From Gammaproteobacteria bacterium (lineage in GTDB: Bacteria > Pseudomonadota > Gammaproteobacteria > Steroidobacterales > Rariloculaceae), in contig JAJEGN010000014.1 in NCBI GenBank assembly GCA_022819855.1, forward strand, positions 126,501 through 190,500: DNA of 64,000 bases, in the 5' to 3' direction. Positions 15,351 through 27,096 of this stretch are shown here, in pieces; positions within the stretch are counted from its first letter, which is position 1; each line of letters opens with the position of its first letter. The notes below the pieces were generated by a model that ran no database searches, was not told the origin of the DNA, and was given only the letters and a program-made list of their open reading frames with translations. The translations under genes were made by a program, and so were the position numbers.

Positions 15351-16679
15351 ATGGCAAGCACGGCAAACCTCGACGTTTCGGTCGAGTCATCCGGAACGTT
15401 GCAGCGCAGCATGACGGTGCATGTGCCGACCGACGAAATCGAGCGCGAGGTCGACTCGCGCCTGAAGACCGTGGGCAAGACCGCTCGGCTCAAGGGCTTT
15501 CGGCCCGGCAAGGTCCCGGCCAAGGTCGTGCGCAAGCGTTATGGCGGGCAGGTACGCCGGGAAGTGATGTCCGATGTCATCCGCACGAGCTTCACGCGCG
15601 CGATCACGCAGGAGCAGCTCAACCCGGCCGGCAGTCCCTCGATCGAACCTCTGACGAGTCAGCAGGACGGCCGTTTCGGCTACCGGGCCGTGTTCGAGGT
15701 CTATCCGGAAATCGAGCTCAAGGGTGTCGAGGGGCTCGCGGTCAAGCGTCCGGAGGTCGAGATCGAGGACGGCGATGTCGACGCCATGATCGACAAGCTT
15801 CGCGCCGGAATTGCGACCTGGGAACCCGCGGAACGCGCCGCGGCGCCGGGGGATCGCGTGACCGTCGACTTCGTCGGCAAGATCCGCAAGGAGACGTTCG
15901 AAGGCGGCGAGGGCAAGGATGTCCCGATCGTCATCGGTGCGGGGCAGGTCATCGACGACTTCGACAAGGCGCTCAAGGGCGTCAGGGCGGGAGACGAGAA
16001 GCGCGCGAGGGTCAAGTTTCCGAAGGATTACCCGGTCGACGAACTCGCAGGGAAGAGGGCGACGTTCGAGATCAGCGTGCATGGGGTCGAAGCTCAGGTG
16101 CTGCCGGAGATCGACGAGGAATTCCTTGCCGGGTTCGGCATCGAGGACGGCGGCGTGGAGCAGCTCAGGACGCAGGTCCGCGAAAACATGCAGCGCGAGC
16201 TCGACGAGCGGCTGAGGTCGACGATGAACAGCACCGTGCTCGAGGCGTTTCTCGCGGCGAACGATATCGAGGTGCCCAACGCGCTCGTCGCGCAGGAAAT
16301 CAGTTTCCTGCAAGAGGAAACGATGCGCAGGCTCGGCACCGACGATCCCGCGCAGGCCCCCGCACGAGACGCCTTTGCGGCCGGGGCGGCCAGGCGCGTC
16401 AAGATCTCGCTGCTCGTGCAGGAGTTCATCGCCCGGCAGGGGCTCGCGCTCGATCGCTCACGCGTGGACGAGCGCATCGAGAGTCTCACCGCGCCGTACG
16501 AGGACCCGCAGGAAGCCGCGCAGATCTACCGGAGCAACAGCGAGCTCATGGCGCAGGTGGAGTCGGCGGTGGTCCAGGACCAGGTTGTGGAACTTCTCAC
16601 CGAGCGCGCCAAGGTCTCCGGAAAGAAGATGAGTTTCGACGAGTTCATGGGCACAGCCGATGCCGCGGAATCCGCATAG
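15351..16679 (+). CDS. tig: trigger factor
   Basis: Trigger factor is a ribosome-bound chaperone that meets nascent chains at the exit tunnel. The 442 residues show the three family parts. The N-terminal ribosome-binding domain has GFRPGKVP (canonical GFRxGxxP). The FKBP-type PPIase domain runs about 160-245 (PGDRVTVDFVGKI, FEGGEGKDVPIVIGAG). A long helical C-terminal domain follows. The ATG at 15351 follows GGAGG with good spacing; the upstream extension of the frame lies in tRNA-Leu and was rejected. It is followed within 27 nt by clpP, the standard tig-clpP-clpX-lon order. Confidence 0.97.
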   Translation: MASTANLDVSVESSGTLQRSMTVHVPTDEIEREVDSRLKTVGKTARLKGFRPGKVPAKVVRKRYGGQVRREVMSDVIRTSFTRAITQEQLNPAGSPSIEPLTSQQDGRFGYRAVFEVYPEIELKGVEGLAVKRPEVEIEDGDVDAMIDKLRAGIATWEPAERAAAPGDRVTVDFVGKIRKETFEGGEGKDVPIVIGAGQVIDDFDKALKGVRAGDEKRARVKFPKDYPVDELAGKRATFEISVHGVEAQVLPEIDEEFLAGFGIEDGGVEQLRTQVRENMQRELDERLRSTMNSTVLEAFLAANDIEVPNALVAQEISFLQEETMRRLGTDDPAQAPARDAFAAGAARRVKISLLVQEFIARQGLALDRSRVDERIESLTAPYEDPQEAAQIYRSNSELMAQVESAVVQDQVVELLTERAKVSGKKMSFDEFMGTADAAESA

Positions 16680-16706
16680 CGTCGGCAGGCACCGCTTGAG
16701 GAAGGA

Positions 16707-17327
16707 ATGGTGAGCACGAAAGGGCTGAATCTCGTCCCCATGGTCGTGGAGCAGACGGCCCGCGGGGAGCGCGCGTACGATATCTACTCGCGGCTGCTCA
16801 AGGATCGGATCGTTTTCGTCGTCGGCGGGGTCGACGATCATGTCGCCAACGTCGTCGTGGCGCAGTTGCTGTTCCTGGAGTCGGAGAATTCCGACAAGGA
16901 CATTCATCTGTACATCAATTCGCCGGGCGGCATCGTCAGCGCGGGCCTGTCCATCTACGACACGATGCAGTTCATCAAGTGCGACGTCAGCACGATCTGC
17001 GTCGGCCAGGCCGCGAGCATGGGCGCACTGCTATTGGCCGGCGGCGAGAAGGGCAAGCGCTTCTGTCTGCCGCATTCGCGCGTCATGATCCACCAGCCGA
17101 GCGGCGGGTTTCAGGGGCAGGCGTCGGACATCGACATCCATGCCCGCGAAGTCCTGAAGTTGCGCGAGCAACTCAACGTCATCCTGGCAAGGCACACCGG
17201 TCAGACGGTCGAGCAGATCGCCGAGGACAGCGATCGGGACAACTTCATGGACGCAGCGACCGCCGTCGAGTACGGCCTGATCGACGCCGTTCTCGAAACG
17301 CGAACGGACGAGGGCAGTAATCGCTGA
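16707..17327 (+). CDS. clpP: ATP-dependent Clp protease proteolytic subunit
   Basis: ClpP forms the double-heptamer serine protease chamber used with ClpX in the cytoplasm. The protein of 206 residues has Ser104 in [14 protein letters not shown] and His129 in MIHQPSGG as catalytic residues, and ends with the [15 protein letters not shown] stretch carrying the Asp. The start ATG follows a GAGGAAGG ribosome site. The N-terminal leader before LVPMVVEQ is short and is probably processed. Co-transcription with tig is likely; clpX has its own promoter-like sequence downstream. Confidence 0.98.
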   Translation: MVSTKGLNLVPMVVEQTARGERAYDIYSRLLKDRIVFVVGGVDDHVANVVVAQLLFLESENSDKDIHLYINSPGGIVSAGLSIYDTMQFIKCDVSTICVGQAASMGALLLAGGEKGKRFCLPHSRVMIHQPSGGFQGQASDIDIHAREVLKLREQLNVILARHTGQTVEQIAEDSDRDNFMDAATAVEYGLIDAVLETRTDEGSNR

Positions 17328-17381
17328 CAAGTCAATGGCTTAGGATTCGGTTTTCGTGCCGATCAGGCGCGAATCCCGGCT

Positions 17382-17410
17382 TTGCAGACGTTCGGCACTA
17401 ATGCTATAAC
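17382..17410 (+). promoter_or_regulatory. sigma70-like promoter of clpX
   Basis: TTGCAG (17382-17387) and TATAAC (17405-17410) are 17 nt apart and lie 38 nt before the clpX start, in the 121-nt clpP-clpX gap. Confidence 0.55.
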
Positions 17411-17448
17411 GCCAGAACACGCTTCCGGCACGGGCGTAAGGACTGCAC

Positions 17449-18729
<1,281 letters not shown>

Positions 18730-18743
18730 CAGCCGGCCAGCCG

Positions 18744-18768
18744 TTGAATTCGGGGCAATCTGCCCCAA
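18744..18768 (+). promoter_or_regulatory. probable heat-shock (sigma32) promoter of lon
   Basis: TTGAAT (18744-18749), a 13-nt spacer and CCCCAA (18763-18768) fit the sigma32 consensus TTGAAA-N13/14-CCCCAT with one mismatch in each box. It lies 60 nt upstream of lon, a gene under sigma32 in E. coli. The spacer also contains a small GGGGCA/TGCCCC inverted repeat, so part of the signal could instead be a clpX terminator. Confidence 0.5.
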
Positions 18769-18827
18769 GCTGTAGTCTGAGCGCCTGCAGGCGTCCTTTC
18801 GCGCGGGCAGGCATTCTGGAATAACGC

Positions 18828-21248
18828 ATGGAAACTGTCAGTTCCGAACTCGCAAACCCCGGGCGTGTGCCGATACTGCCCCTCAGGGATGTCGTCGTCT
18901 ATCCGCACATGGTGATTCCGCTCTTCGTGGGGAGGGCCAGGTCCATTGTCGCGCTCGATCAGGCCATGGCGGCCGGCAAGGATATCTTCCTCGTCGCCCA
19001 GACTCAGGCAGATGTCGACGAGCCTGCCGAGTCCGACCTCTATCGGATCGGGACGCTGGCCAAGATCCTGCAGCTTCTCAAGTTGCCCGACGGTACGGTC
19101 AAGGTGCTCGTCGAGGGCGCTGAACGCGCCCGGATGCACGATCTTCAGATCGACGAGTGCTTTTCGGCCGAGGCGGAGACGCTGGTCGAGGACGAGGAAG
19201 GCGACGAACGCGAGATGGACGTCCTGTCCCGCTCGGTCGTGACGCGATTCGAGCACTACGTGAAGCTCAACAAGAAGATTCCGCCGGAGATTCTCACTTC
19301 GCTGGCCGGCATCGATTCCAACAGCCGGCTGGCCGATACCGTGGCCGCTCACATGGCGCTGAAGCTGTCCGAGAAGCAGAAGATTCTCGAACTCGTCTCC
19401 ATCCGCCCGCGCCTGGAGCACGTGCTCGGTCTGATCGACAGCGAGATCGACATGCTCGGGATCGAGAAGCGGATTCGCGGCCGCGTCAAGCAGCAGATGG
19501 AGAAGAGCCAGCGCGAGTACTACCTGAACGAGCAGATGAAGGCCATTCAGAAGGAACTCGGCGACATGGACGAGGCGCCGAACGAACTCGCCGAACTCGA
19601 GCAGAAGATCAAGTCCGCGGGCATGTCGAAGGAAGGCCGGGAGAAGGCCACCTCCGAACTCAACAAGCTCAAGCTCATGTCGCCGATGTCCGCGGAAGCC
19701 ACGGTCGTCAGGAACTATGTCGATTGGCTCGTCAAGGTTCCATGGAAGAAACGCACCAGGGTGCACGACGACCTCCTGAAGGCCGAACAGGTGCTCGAGG
19801 AAGATCACTACGGTCTGGAGAAGGTCAAGGAACGGATTCTCGAGTTCCTGGCGGTCCAGCAACGCGTCAGGGAGCTCAAGGGCCCCATCCTGTGCCTGGT
19901 CGGCCCTCCGGGCGTCGGCAAGACCTCGCTCGGCCAGAGCATCGCTCGGGCCACGAACCGCAAGTTCGTGCGCATGTCGCTCGGCGGCGTCCGGGACGAA
20001 GCCGAAATCCGCGGTCACCGCCGCACCTACATCGGCTCGATGCCCGGCAAGATCGTCCAGAACCTCGGCAAGGCCAAGGTGCGCAATCCCCTGTTCCTGC
20101 TCGATGAAGTCGACAAGATGTCGATGGACTTCCGCGGCGATCCGTCCTCGGCCCTGCTCGAGGTCCTGGACCCCGAGCAGAACTCGACTTTCAACGATCA
20201 CTACCTCGAAGTCGACTTCGATCTCTCCGAAGTGATGTTTGTCTGCACGGCCAACAGCCTGAACATCCCCCCGCCGCTGCTCGATCGCATGGAAGTCATC
20301 CGCCTGCCCGGCTACACCGAGGACGAGAAGCTCAATATCGCCAAGCGTTACCTGAATCCGAAGCAGATGAGCCAGAACGGCCTTCAGAAGAGCGAGATCG
20401 CGATCTCCGATACGGCGATCATCGACATCATCCGCTATTACACGCGTGAAGCCGGCGTCAGGAATCTCGAGCGCGAGGTCGCGAAAATCTGCCGCAAGGT
20501 GGTCAAGCAACTGCTGCTCAGACCGCGCAAGAAGGCCCTGCGCGTCAATCACCGCAATGTCGGCAAGTATCTGGGCGTGCGCCGCTTCCGGTACGGGCGC
20601 GCCGAGGAGAACGATCAGATCGGCCAGGTCACGGGGCTTGCATGGACGGAGGTTGGCGGCGAGTTGCTGACCATCGAGGCTGCGACCGTGTCGGGCAAGG
20701 GCAAGCTCATTCTGACCGGACAACTCGGCAACGTGATGCAGGAATCCGTCCAGGCCGCGATGACGGTCGTTCGCAGCCGGGCGGGCGTGCTCGGCATCGA
20801 CGATGAGTTTCCGCAGAAGCTCGACGTCCACGTCCATGTCCCGGAGGGCGCAACGCCGAAGGACGGACCGTCGGCGGGCATCGGAATGTGCGTGGCGCTC
20901 GTGTCGTCGCTGACGAAGATCCCCGCACGCTCCAATTACGCAATGACCGGGGAAATCACGCTGCGCGGCGAAGTGCTGCCGATCGGCGGCTTGAAGGAGA
21001 AGCTGCTTGCGGCCAACCGCGGCGGCATCGACATGGTGCTGATCCCCGCCGACAACGAGAAGGATCTCGTGGAAATTCCCAAGAATATCAAGGACAAACT
21101 GGAGATCATTCCGGTCAAGTGGATCGACGAGGTGTTCGATCTCGCGCTGCAGCATCAGCCACGTCCGCAGGCGGCCGAGCCGACCGCCGCGGAGCGGGAA
21201 TCCAAACCGCAGGAAGGCGATCCGAGCGAGGCCCATTTGCCTCACTAG
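18828..21248 (+). CDS. lon: ATP-dependent protease La
   Basis: Lon is a soluble AAA+ serine protease that degrades misfolded and regulatory proteins. The 806 residues have the N-terminal substrate domain ([18 protein letters not shown]), Walker [10 protein letters not shown], Walker [11 protein letters not shown] and a C-terminal protease domain. The catalytic dyad is Ser682 in PKDGPSAGI and Lys725 in GGLKEKLL, 43 residues apart as in E. coli. It follows clpX after about 100 nt and is followed by hupB, as in most gammaproteobacteria. Confidence 0.98.
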   Translation: METVSSELANPGRVPILPLRDVVVYPHMVIPLFVGRARSIVALDQAMAAGKDIFLVAQTQADVDEPAESDLYRIGTLAKILQLLKLPDGTVKVLVEGAERARMHDLQIDECFSAEAETLVEDEEGDEREMDVLSRSVVTRFEHYVKLNKKIPPEILTSLAGIDSNSRLADTVAAHMALKLSEKQKILELVSIRPRLEHVLGLIDSEIDMLGIEKRIRGRVKQQMEKSQREYYLNEQMKAIQKELGDMDEAPNELAELEQKIKSAGMSKEGREKATSELNKLKLMSPMSAEATVVRNYVDWLVKVPWKKRTRVHDDLLKAEQVLEEDHYGLEKVKERILEFLAVQQRVRELKGPILCLVGPPGVGKTSLGQSIARATNRKFVRMSLGGVRDEAEIRGHRRTYIGSMPGKIVQNLGKAKVRNPLFLLDEVDKMSMDFRGDPSSALLEVLDPEQNSTFNDHYLEVDFDLSEVMFVCTANSLNIPPPLLDRMEVIRLPGYTEDEKLNIAKRYLNPKQMSQNGLQKSEIAISDTAIIDIIRYYTREAGVRNLEREVAKICRKVVKQLLLRPRKKALRVNHRNVGKYLGVRRFRYGRAEENDQIGQVTGLAWTEVGGELLTIEAATVSGKGKLILTGQLGNVMQESVQAAMTVVRSRAGVLGIDDEFPQKLDVHVHVPEGATPKDGPSAGIGMCVALVSSLTKIPARSNYAMTGEITLRGEVLPIGGLKEKLLAANRGGIDMVLIPADNEKDLVEIPKNIKDKLEIIPVKWIDEVFDLALQHQPRPQAAEPTAAERESKPQEGDPSEAHLPH

Positions 21249-21267
21249 CGCGGCGCTCTCCGGCCGG

Positions 21268-21297
21268 TTGACACGTCAAAATCCGCCTTGGTATAAG
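21268..21297 (+). promoter_or_regulatory. sigma70 promoter of hupB
   Basis: TTGACA (21268-21273) matches consensus perfectly and TATAAG (21292-21297) follows after 18 nt. It is placed in the 188-nt lon-hupB gap with a leader of about 130 nt before the hupB start. Confidence 0.75.
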
Positions 21298-21436
21298 ATC
21301 AGCTCTCTTGAAGTCCCCGCACGCGCAATCGGCCAGGCGGAGTCCGCTTCCGGAGGACAACGAGAAGTAACTTTGGGAGACGCCGTTTGGCGTTTTGGGG
21401 TAATTAACGAGTCGCGAGAGCGCGTAAGGGATTGGA

Positions 21437-21709
21437 ATGAACAAAGCCAAGTTGATTGATGCCGTAGCAAGTGCCGCAAACCTGTCCAGGGCTGATGCCG
21501 GTCGTGCGGTGGATGCCGTCGTAGCCAGCGTTACGTCGGCATTGAGTGATGGAGACCAGGTTTCGGTGGTGGGTTTCGGCACGTTCAGCGTCAAGCACAG
21601 GGCTGCCAGAACAGGGCGCAATCCGAGAACGGGGGAGACGATTCAGATCGCGGCCAGTAACGTACCGGGGTTCAAGGCTGGCAAGGCATTGAGGGATGCC
21701 GTAAATTAA
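21437..21709 (+). CDS. hupB: HU family DNA-binding protein, beta type
   Basis: A 90-residue histone-like protein that bends DNA as a dimer and compacts the nucleoid. The start [20 protein letters not shown], the [21 protein letters not shown] arm carrying the DNA-intercalating Pro, and the end [12 protein letters not shown] are all typical of HU. The gene directly follows lon under a strong promoter and is followed by two tRNA genes. Confidence 0.97.
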   Translation: MNKAKLIDAVASAANLSRADAGRAVDAVVASVTSALSDGDQVSVVGFGTFSVKHRAARTGRNPRTGETIQIAASNVPGFKAGKALRDAVN

Positions 21710-21724
21710 CCAGTTCGATCCCGG

Positions 21725-21800
21725 GGGTGCTTAGCTCAGCTGGGAGAGCGTCGCCCTTACAAGGCGAAGGTCGGGGGTTCGATCCCCTCAGCACCCACCA
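21725..21800 (+). tRNA. tRNA-Val(UAC)
   Basis: A 76-nt cloverleaf: acceptor GGGTGCT/AGCACCC, anticodon stem TCGCC/GGCGA with loop CTTACAA (UAC), T-arm GGGGG-TTCGATC-CCCTC, and encoded ACCA. It lies 15 nt after hupB and may be read from the same promoter. Confidence 0.97.
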
Positions 21801-21811
21801 CAGCAAGTGCC

Positions 21812-21888
21812 GGAGTGGTAGTTCAGCTGGTTAGAATACCGGCCTGTCACGCCGGGGGTCGCGGGTTCGAGTCCCGTCCACTCCGCCA
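21812..21888 (+). tRNA. tRNA-Asp(GUC)
   Basis: A 77-nt cloverleaf: acceptor GGAGTGG/CCACTCC, anticodon stem CCGGC/GCCGG with loop CTGTCAC (GUC), discriminator G and encoded CCA. It is followed by a rho-independent terminator. Confidence 0.97.
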
Positions 21889-21900
21889 GATCGACTGATT

Positions 21901-21955
21901 GGGACAGATTTGCTGCTCCGTGAGAGCGGGCGCGAATCTGTCCCTTCAGTTTTTT
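21901..21955 (+). terminator. rho-independent terminator after tRNA-Asp
   Basis: GGGACAGATT (21901-21910) pairs perfectly with AATCTGTCCC (21935-21944). A run of six T follows at 21950-21955. It ends the hupB-tRNA unit just 10 nt before the ppiD start, so the ppiD promoter must lie in or before this stem-loop. Confidence 0.85.
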
Positions 21956-21965
21956 CGAGCGAATC

Positions 21966-23870
21966 ATGTTGCAGAGCTTTCGGGAATCGATCGGCCGCTG
22001 GGTAGCTATCGCGATACTTGCCCTGATCGCGGTCACGTTCGTCTTCTTCGGAATCGACTTCTCCCTGACCGGCACGACGTTCGCCGCGAAGGTCAACGGG
22101 ACCGACATCCCGCTGTTCGAGTTCGAGCAGGAACTGCAGCGCCAGCAGAGCGAATACCAGCAGTTGTTCCGCGTCGATCTCAATGACGAGCTCAGGCGCG
22201 AATTCAGGCGCAATGTCATAGATCAGCTCGTGCGCACCGAGGCCCTGACGCAGCGCGCGACCGATGCCGGCTACCGCGTATCCGACCAGCGCGTCGGCGA
22301 AAGCATCCGCGGCCTGACCGCGTTCCAGGTCGGCGGCGTGTTCTCGATAGAGGTGTACCGGGCCGTGCTGAGCAGCCAGGGTCTGACGCCGGCCGGCTTC
22401 GAAGCGCTGCAGCGCAGGCAGCTCGGGCTCGAGGAACTGCAGGACGCCATCGTCGACACGACCTTCCTGACGCCTGCAGAGTTTCGCCGCTACATCGGTC
22501 TCGTCAACGAACGGCGCGAACTGGCCTATGCGCTGTTCTCGGTTGACGATTTCCTCGATCAGGTCGAAATCGACGACGCAGCCGTCGCCGCGCACCATGC
22601 GGCCAACGGCGCCTTGTACATGAGCGAGGAGACCGTCGACCTCGAATACATCGAGCTCAGCCGCGCGACCGTAGCCGCGGAAATCGACACGAGCGACGAG
22701 GCGCTCCGGAGCTACTACGAGCAGCAGCAGGAACTGTTCGCGACAAACGAGGAACGGCGCCCCCGGCACATTCTGATGACCGTCGGCGAAGGCGGTCCCG
22801 ACGAGGCCCTGGCGAGAGCCAGCGCGGCGCTCGAACGCGCGCGGGCCGGCGAGGACTTCGCGGCGCTGGCAGCGGAACTTTCCGACGATGCGGGAACGAG
22901 CGGGCAGGGCGGCGATCTCGGCTGGATCGCGCGCGGCACGATCGGCGGCGCATTCGAGGATGCGCTCTTCGCCATGCAGGTCGACGAGATTTCCGATGTC
23001 GTCGAATCCGACTTCGGTTACCACGTGCTGCGTCTCGATGAAGTCAGGGCGGGCGACGTGCAGACCTTCGAAGAGGTTCAGGACGAGTTGCGCGCCCAGT
23101 TCCAGGACGAGGGCGCAGAAGCGCTGTTTTTCGATCGCGCCAATCAGCTTGCCGACCTGGCGTTCGACGCTTTCGACGAACTTGCAACGGTGGCCGGGGA
23201 GACCGGCTTGCCGCTGCAGACGGCGTCAGCTTTCTCGCGCAGCGGCGCCCCGTCGCTGTTTGCGAACAGTGCGCCGGTCGTGCAGGCCGCATTCAACCCG
23301 GATACGCTGAACAGCGGCACGAACAGCGAACTGATCGAGCTTGCCGACGACCACGTCGTCGTGCTGCGTGTGACGGGGCACGAGCTTCCCGCGCCGCAAG
23401 CGCTTGAAGCCGTGGCCGACGAAATCCGCGACGAACTTGCGCGCCGGGCTGCCGAAGGTCTCGTGACGGAAGCCGCGGACGCCTTCCTTGCAGCGGTTGC
23501 GCCGGGCGCTGAGGACCAGACCGTCGCCGAAGAACACGGCGGCCGCTGGAACGCGCCGTTGTGGACGGAGCGCGCGAACCCCGAGCTGCCGACGGAGGTG
23601 CTCGCTGTCGCGTTTGGACTCGGCAGGCCCGAGGCCGGCAACCCGACCCGGGAACTCGTGCCGCTGGTCAACGGCGACCGCGCCGTGTTGCTGCTGTCAG
23701 GCGTGCAGTCGGGCGACCCGGAGGACGTTCCGCGCGAGTTGCGCGACGAGCGGCAACGCGAGCTGGCCGAACAGGCGGCGGCGATCGAGCTTGCGGGCTA
23801 CGTCGAGGGCGTCGTCGACAGCGCGACCGTGCGCATTCCCGACGAAGTCCTGAATCCCCAGTTCTTCTAG
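21966..23870 (+). CDS. ppiD: membrane-anchored periplasmic chaperone PpiD
   Basis: PpiD is an inner-membrane protein whose periplasmic part helps fold secreted proteins near the Sec translocon. The 634 residues have an N-terminal transmembrane helix (about 12-33, VAIAILALIAVTFVFFGIDF), a SurA-N-like region with the FEQELQRQQSEYQ helix, and a parvulin-type PPIC domain around 255-355 (RHILMTVGE, GGDLGWIARG, SDFGYHVLRLDEV). A long C-terminal region follows. It stands in the expected place after hupB and the Val-Asp tRNAs. Confidence 0.95.
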   Translation: MLQSFRESIGRWVAIAILALIAVTFVFFGIDFSLTGTTFAAKVNGTDIPLFEFEQELQRQQSEYQQLFRVDLNDELRREFRRNVIDQLVRTEALTQRATDAGYRVSDQRVGESIRGLTAFQVGGVFSIEVYRAVLSSQGLTPAGFEALQRRQLGLEELQDAIVDTTFLTPAEFRRYIGLVNERRELAYALFSVDDFLDQVEIDDAAVAAHHAANGALYMSEETVDLEYIELSRATVAAEIDTSDEALRSYYEQQQELFATNEERRPRHILMTVGEGGPDEALARASAALERARAGEDFAALAAELSDDAGTSGQGGDLGWIARGTIGGAFEDALFAMQVDEISDVVESDFGYHVLRLDEVRAGDVQTFEEVQDELRAQFQDEGAEALFFDRANQLADLAFDAFDELATVAGETGLPLQTASAFSRSGAPSLFANSAPVVQAAFNPDTLNSGTNSELIELADDHVVVLRVTGHELPAPQALEAVADEIRDELARRAAEGLVTEAADAFLAAVAPGAEDQTVAEEHGGRWNAPLWTERANPELPTEVLAVAFGLGRPEAGNPTRELVPLVNGDRAVLLLSGVQSGDPEDVPRELRDERQRELAEQAAAIELAGYVEGVVDSATVRIPDEVLNPQFF

Positions 23871-23926
23871 GAGCCCGCGGCGCAGGCTCCCCAGGCCGCG
23901 TTATCGGCGGGATCGAGCGTCGCGCG

Positions 23927-24721
23927 TTACGCTCCGTCGCTTCCCGAGCTCAATCCGACGATGCTGTAGCCGGCATCGACGTAGACCACCTGGCCGGTGA
24001 TCCCCGCGGCGAGATCCGAACACAGGAACGCGGCGGCGTTGCCGACATCGTCGATGCCGACGTTTCTCCCGAGCGGCGCGGCGGCGCCGACGCGCGCCAG
24101 CATGCTCCTGAAACCCTTGATCCCCGATGCGGCGAGCGTGCGGATCGGCCCCGCCGAAATGGCGTTGACGCGAATGTCCTGTGCGCCGAGGTCGAGCGCG
24201 AGAAAGCGGACGTTGGCTTCGAGGCTGGCCTTGGCCAGACCCATGACGTTGTAGTTCGGCAGCGCGCGCATCGCGCCGAGGTAACTCAGCGTCAGCAACG
24301 CGCCCGCGCGGCCCGCCATCATCGGTTCCGCTCGCCGGGCAAGCGCCGCGAAGCTGTAGCTGGAGATGTCGTGAGCGATCCGAAAGCCCTCGCGGCTGAC
24401 CGAGTCGATGTAGCGGCCGTCAAGCTGGTCGGCCGGAGCGTAGGCGACGGAGTGCACGAGGATGTCGAAGCCGTCCCAGTGCGCCGCGAGCTGCTCGAAG
24501 AACCCGTCGATCTGGCGATCCTCGCTCACGTCGAGCGGCAGCGCGATGTCGCTGCCGAGTTGTGCCGCGAACTTGCCGACGCGCCCGGCAAGCTTGTCGG
24601 TCTGGTAGTTGAACGCGAGTTCCGCGCCCTCGCGATGCAAGGCTTGCGCGATACCCCACGCGATCGAGCGGTTGCTTGCGAGCCCGATCACGACAGCCCG
24701 CTTGCCTGCGAGAAAACCCAT
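23927..24721 (-). CDS. fabI: enoyl-[acyl-carrier-protein] reductase (NADH)
   Basis: FabI reduces the trans-2-enoyl bond in the last step of each fatty acid elongation cycle. The 264-residue SDR protein has the FabI-type start [20 protein letters not shown], with the I/A-x-G-x-A-x-N-x-S-I nucleotide pattern. Tyr and Lys of the active site are spaced as in FabI ([12 protein letters not shown]). [15 protein letters not shown] is another strong signature. It converges on ppiD and runs divergently from the methyltransferase gene. Confidence 0.97.
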   Translation of the reverse strand: MGFLAGKRAVVIGLASNRSIAWGIAQALHREGAELAFNYQTDKLAGRVGKFAAQLGSDIALPLDVSEDRQIDGFFEQLAAHWDGFDILVHSVAYAPADQLDGRYIDSVSREGFRIAHDISSYSFAALARRAEPMMAGRAGALLTLSYLGAMRALPNYNVMGLAKASLEANVRFLALDLGAQDIRVNAISAGPIRTLAASGIKGFRSMLARVGAAAPLGRNVGIDDVGNAAAFLCSDLAAGITGQVVYVDAGYSIVGLSSGSDGA

Positions 24722-25049
24722 GTGCCTGCTCCGTGGATGCCCTGTTGTCCTGTGCGGGACCGAATCCGCTTCCGGCGAAGCCGTGGGCGGATCCTGGCGC
24801 CCTCAAGCGGGCGCTAGCTTAGGCGCTGGGCGCGGGGGCGTCCACAGCCCGTCGCGCATCGGATGGAAACGAAAGAGCCGCCCATATGCGCAGCGCCGCG
24901 ATCCGGAGCGTCGCGGCCGTGCCGCGGCACCGTTGCGCTCGCACCTGATTTGGCCGATATTTGCCTGGTACTTCGCCCGATTGCAGGGCGTTTCGCAAGC
25001 TTCGATCAGGACACTGAAATGTGCGACGAATCGTGGGACGGAGCGATAG
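24722..25049. other. 328-nt divergent intergenic region
   Basis: This gap separates fabI (leftward) from the methyltransferase-rnhA-dnaQ genes (rightward) and should hold both promoters. No clear -35/-10 pair was found. Short open frames here do not read as proteins. The position is where gloB often lies in related genomes, but no gloB is present. Confidence 0.4.
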
Positions 25050-25802
25050 GTGCCTGCACCTGACGCCGGCACCGCCTGGCTTGAGACGGCGCTCGGGCGG
25101 CGCTGTCTTGCCAACGAGCAACGGCTTGTCCGGCAGGCGCTCGACCGCGTGTTCGGGGAACAGTTGCTTCAGATTGGTAGCTGGGGCGGGCGCGAGAGCT
25201 TTCTGCGTTACGCGAGGACCCAGCACGTGGCCCTGGCGGGTGTGCGCAGCGATGACCGTGACGCCGACCTGGTCGCGGCGGCGGAGGAGCTTCCGGTGTC
25301 GACGGATTCGATCGATGCCGTGCTGCTGCCGCATATTCTGGAACTCACCCCGTCGCCGCATGCCTTGCTCCGTGAAGTCGACCGCGTCCTGCGTGCCGAT
25401 GGGCACCTGGTCGTGCTCGGTTTTGTTCCGAGCGGTCCCTGGGGGCTGCGTCACCTGCTCGCGCGTGACGGTTATCCGCCCGGCCATCGGCGCATGATCC
25501 GCGAGGGGCGCCTCAGGGACTGGCTCACGCTGCTGAGCTTCGAGGTCGAGTCCGTGACGCCGTGTTGCCACACACTCCCGTTGGAGCGGATCAGGCGACT
25601 CGGGACTCTGCCGCGCGAGCGCTGGGCGGGGCGCTGGTTGCCGTTTCTGGCCGGCAGCTACATGCTGTGCGCCCGGAAACGCGTCCAGGGATTGACCCCG
25701 ATACGGCCGGCCTGGAGGCGGCCGCGGCTCAAGGCCGTCGGCGGTCTGGTCGAGCCCACGACGCGAGCGTCACGGGCTCCCGGGGTCGCGTCCGGCAAGT
25801 GA
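25050..25802 (+). CDS. SAM-dependent methyltransferase-fold protein upstream of rnhA
   Basis: 250 residues with a GTG start. The first motif region reads [14 protein letters not shown], a weakened SAM-binding loop, followed by [16 protein letters not shown] and [19 protein letters not shown], both typical of class I methyltransferases. This matches the unnamed methyltransferase found beside gloB-rnhA-dnaQ in many gammaproteobacteria; its substrate is unknown. The C-terminal tail from about residue 215 is basic and low-complexity. The stop lies 40 nt before rnhA. Confidence 0.82.
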   Translation: MPAPDAGTAWLETALGRRCLANEQRLVRQALDRVFGEQLLQIGSWGGRESFLRYARTQHVALAGVRSDDRDADLVAAAEELPVSTDSIDAVLLPHILELTPSPHALLREVDRVLRADGHLVVLGFVPSGPWGLRHLLARDGYPPGHRRMIREGRLRDWLTLLSFEVESVTPCCHTLPLERIRRLGTLPRERWAGRWLPFLAGSYMLCARKRVQGLTPIRPAWRRPRLKAVGGLVEPTTRASRAPGVASGK

Positions 25803-25842
25803 TGTCCTGTTCCGGATACGCGGCGCAGGACGCGAGTCACGC

Positions 25843-26286
25843 ATGAAGGAAGTGGAGGTCTACACCGACGGCGCCTGCCGCGGCAATCCGGGTCCGGGCG
25901 GCTGGGGCGTCGTGCTGAGCTACAACGGCCGCGTCAGGGAGCTGTGCGGCGGCGAGGCGGACACGACCAACAACCGCATGGAGATCACGGCCGCGATCCG
26001 TGCATTGGAAGCGCTCACCGAACGTTGCCGGGTCCGCGTCCATACCGATTCGACCTACGTCAGAAACGGGATCACGGAATGGTTGCCGAACTGGCGCCGG
26101 CGGGGCTGGCGCACTGCCGGCCGCAAGCCCGTCAAGAACCGGGATCTGTGGCAGAGTCTCGCGGCGCTGACCGAGCAGCACGAGGTCTCGTGGCACTGGG
26201 TCAAGGGGCACGCCGGGCACCCGGGCAACGAGCGGGCCGACCGGCTCGCGAATCAGGGGCTGGACGATGCGGCAGATCGTACTTGA
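25843..26286 (+). CDS. rnhA: ribonuclease HI
   Basis: RNase HI cuts the RNA strand of RNA-DNA hybrids. The protein of 147 residues keeps all catalytic acids: Asp in [16 protein letters not shown], Glu in [14 protein letters not shown], Asp in [12 protein letters not shown] and Asp in NERADRLAN, with the basic handle region [13 protein letters not shown]. Its 3' end overlaps dnaQ by 20 nt, so the two are translationally linked. Confidence 0.97.
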   Translation: MKEVEVYTDGACRGNPGPGGWGVVLSYNGRVRELCGGEADTTNNRMEITAAIRALEALTERCRVRVHTDSTYVRNGITEWLPNWRRRGWRTAGRKPVKNRDLWQSLAALTEQHEVSWHWVKGHAGHPGNERADRLANQGLDDAADRT

Positions 26287-26995
26287 TACCGAAACGACCG
26301 GGCTGGAACCTGCGGCCGGTCACCGGATCATAGAACTCGGCTGCGTCGAACTCGTCAACCGCCGCGTCACGAGCAGCAGCTTTCACCGTTACGTCAACCC
26401 GGGCCGGACCGTCGATGCCGGAGCGCTTGAAGTGCATGGCATAGACGACGAGTTCCTGGCGACGCAGCCGTCCTTCGCTGACGTTGCAGAGGAGTTTCTC
26501 GAATTCGTCCACGATGCCGAACTCGTCATCCACAACGCCGAGTTCGACGTCGAGTTCATCAACCATGAACTCAGGCGGGTGCCCGATGCGCCCCGCGACA
26601 TCCGCGAGCTATGCCAGGTTCTCGACACGCTTGCGCTCGCCAGGCGCATGCATCCGGGCAAGGCCAACGACCTCGACTCGCTGGCCCGCCGCCACGGCGT
26701 GGACGCGTCCAGGCGCGAATACCACGGGGCCCTGCTCGACGCGCAGATCCTCGCCGAGATCTACCTGATCATGACGGGCGCTCAGGTCAGTCTGTCGCTC
26801 GAAACCGACGACGCGGCGGCAGACGCTCACGCAGGAGAGTACGTGCCTGTCGAGCGCGCGGGACTCGCGCTCACGGTGCCCGGCGCGTCGCCGGAGGAGG
26901 ACGCCGCGCACGAGGCGCTGCTCGAATTCATACGCAGTCAGAGCGGCGGATCTGCGCTCTGGGACACGTTACCGGACCGCCGCGACGAGTCCTGA
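26267..26995 (+). CDS. dnaQ: DNA polymerase III epsilon subunit (3'-5' exonuclease)
   Basis: DnaQ proofreads for DNA polymerase III. The 242 residues show the three DEDDh exonuclease motifs: ExoI LDTETTGL, Exo[11 protein letters not shown] and ExoIII with [16 protein letters not shown]. The C-terminal part beyond residue 180 would bind the alpha subunit. The start lies inside the end of rnhA, giving an rnhA-dnaQ overlap on the same strand; in E. coli these two genes are divergent. Confidence 0.96.
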   Translation: MRQIVLDTETTGLEPAAGHRIIELGCVELVNRRVTSSSFHRYVNPGRTVDAGALEVHGIDDEFLATQPSFADVAEEFLEFVHDAELVIHNAEFDVEFINHELRRVPDAPRDIRELCQVLDTLALARRMHPGKANDLDSLARRHGVDASRREYHGALLDAQILAEIYLIMTGAQVSLSLETDDAAADAHAGEYVPVERAGLALTVPGASPEEDAAHEALLEFIRSQSGGSALWDTLPDRRDES

Positions 26996-27096
26996 CCGAA
27001 ATCCTTTGCAGCGGCGCGCCGTAGTCGCTAAGCTTGCCCCCGCAGCGGAAATCGCCGTCCGCTGACAACACCAAGTCGAACCTGGGGAACCCGCAC

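Noticed and set aside
24863-25063. Small ORF between fabI and the methyltransferase gene
   Set aside because: Its composition is not protein-like, it overlaps the start of the methyltransferase gene, and it lies in the promoter region.
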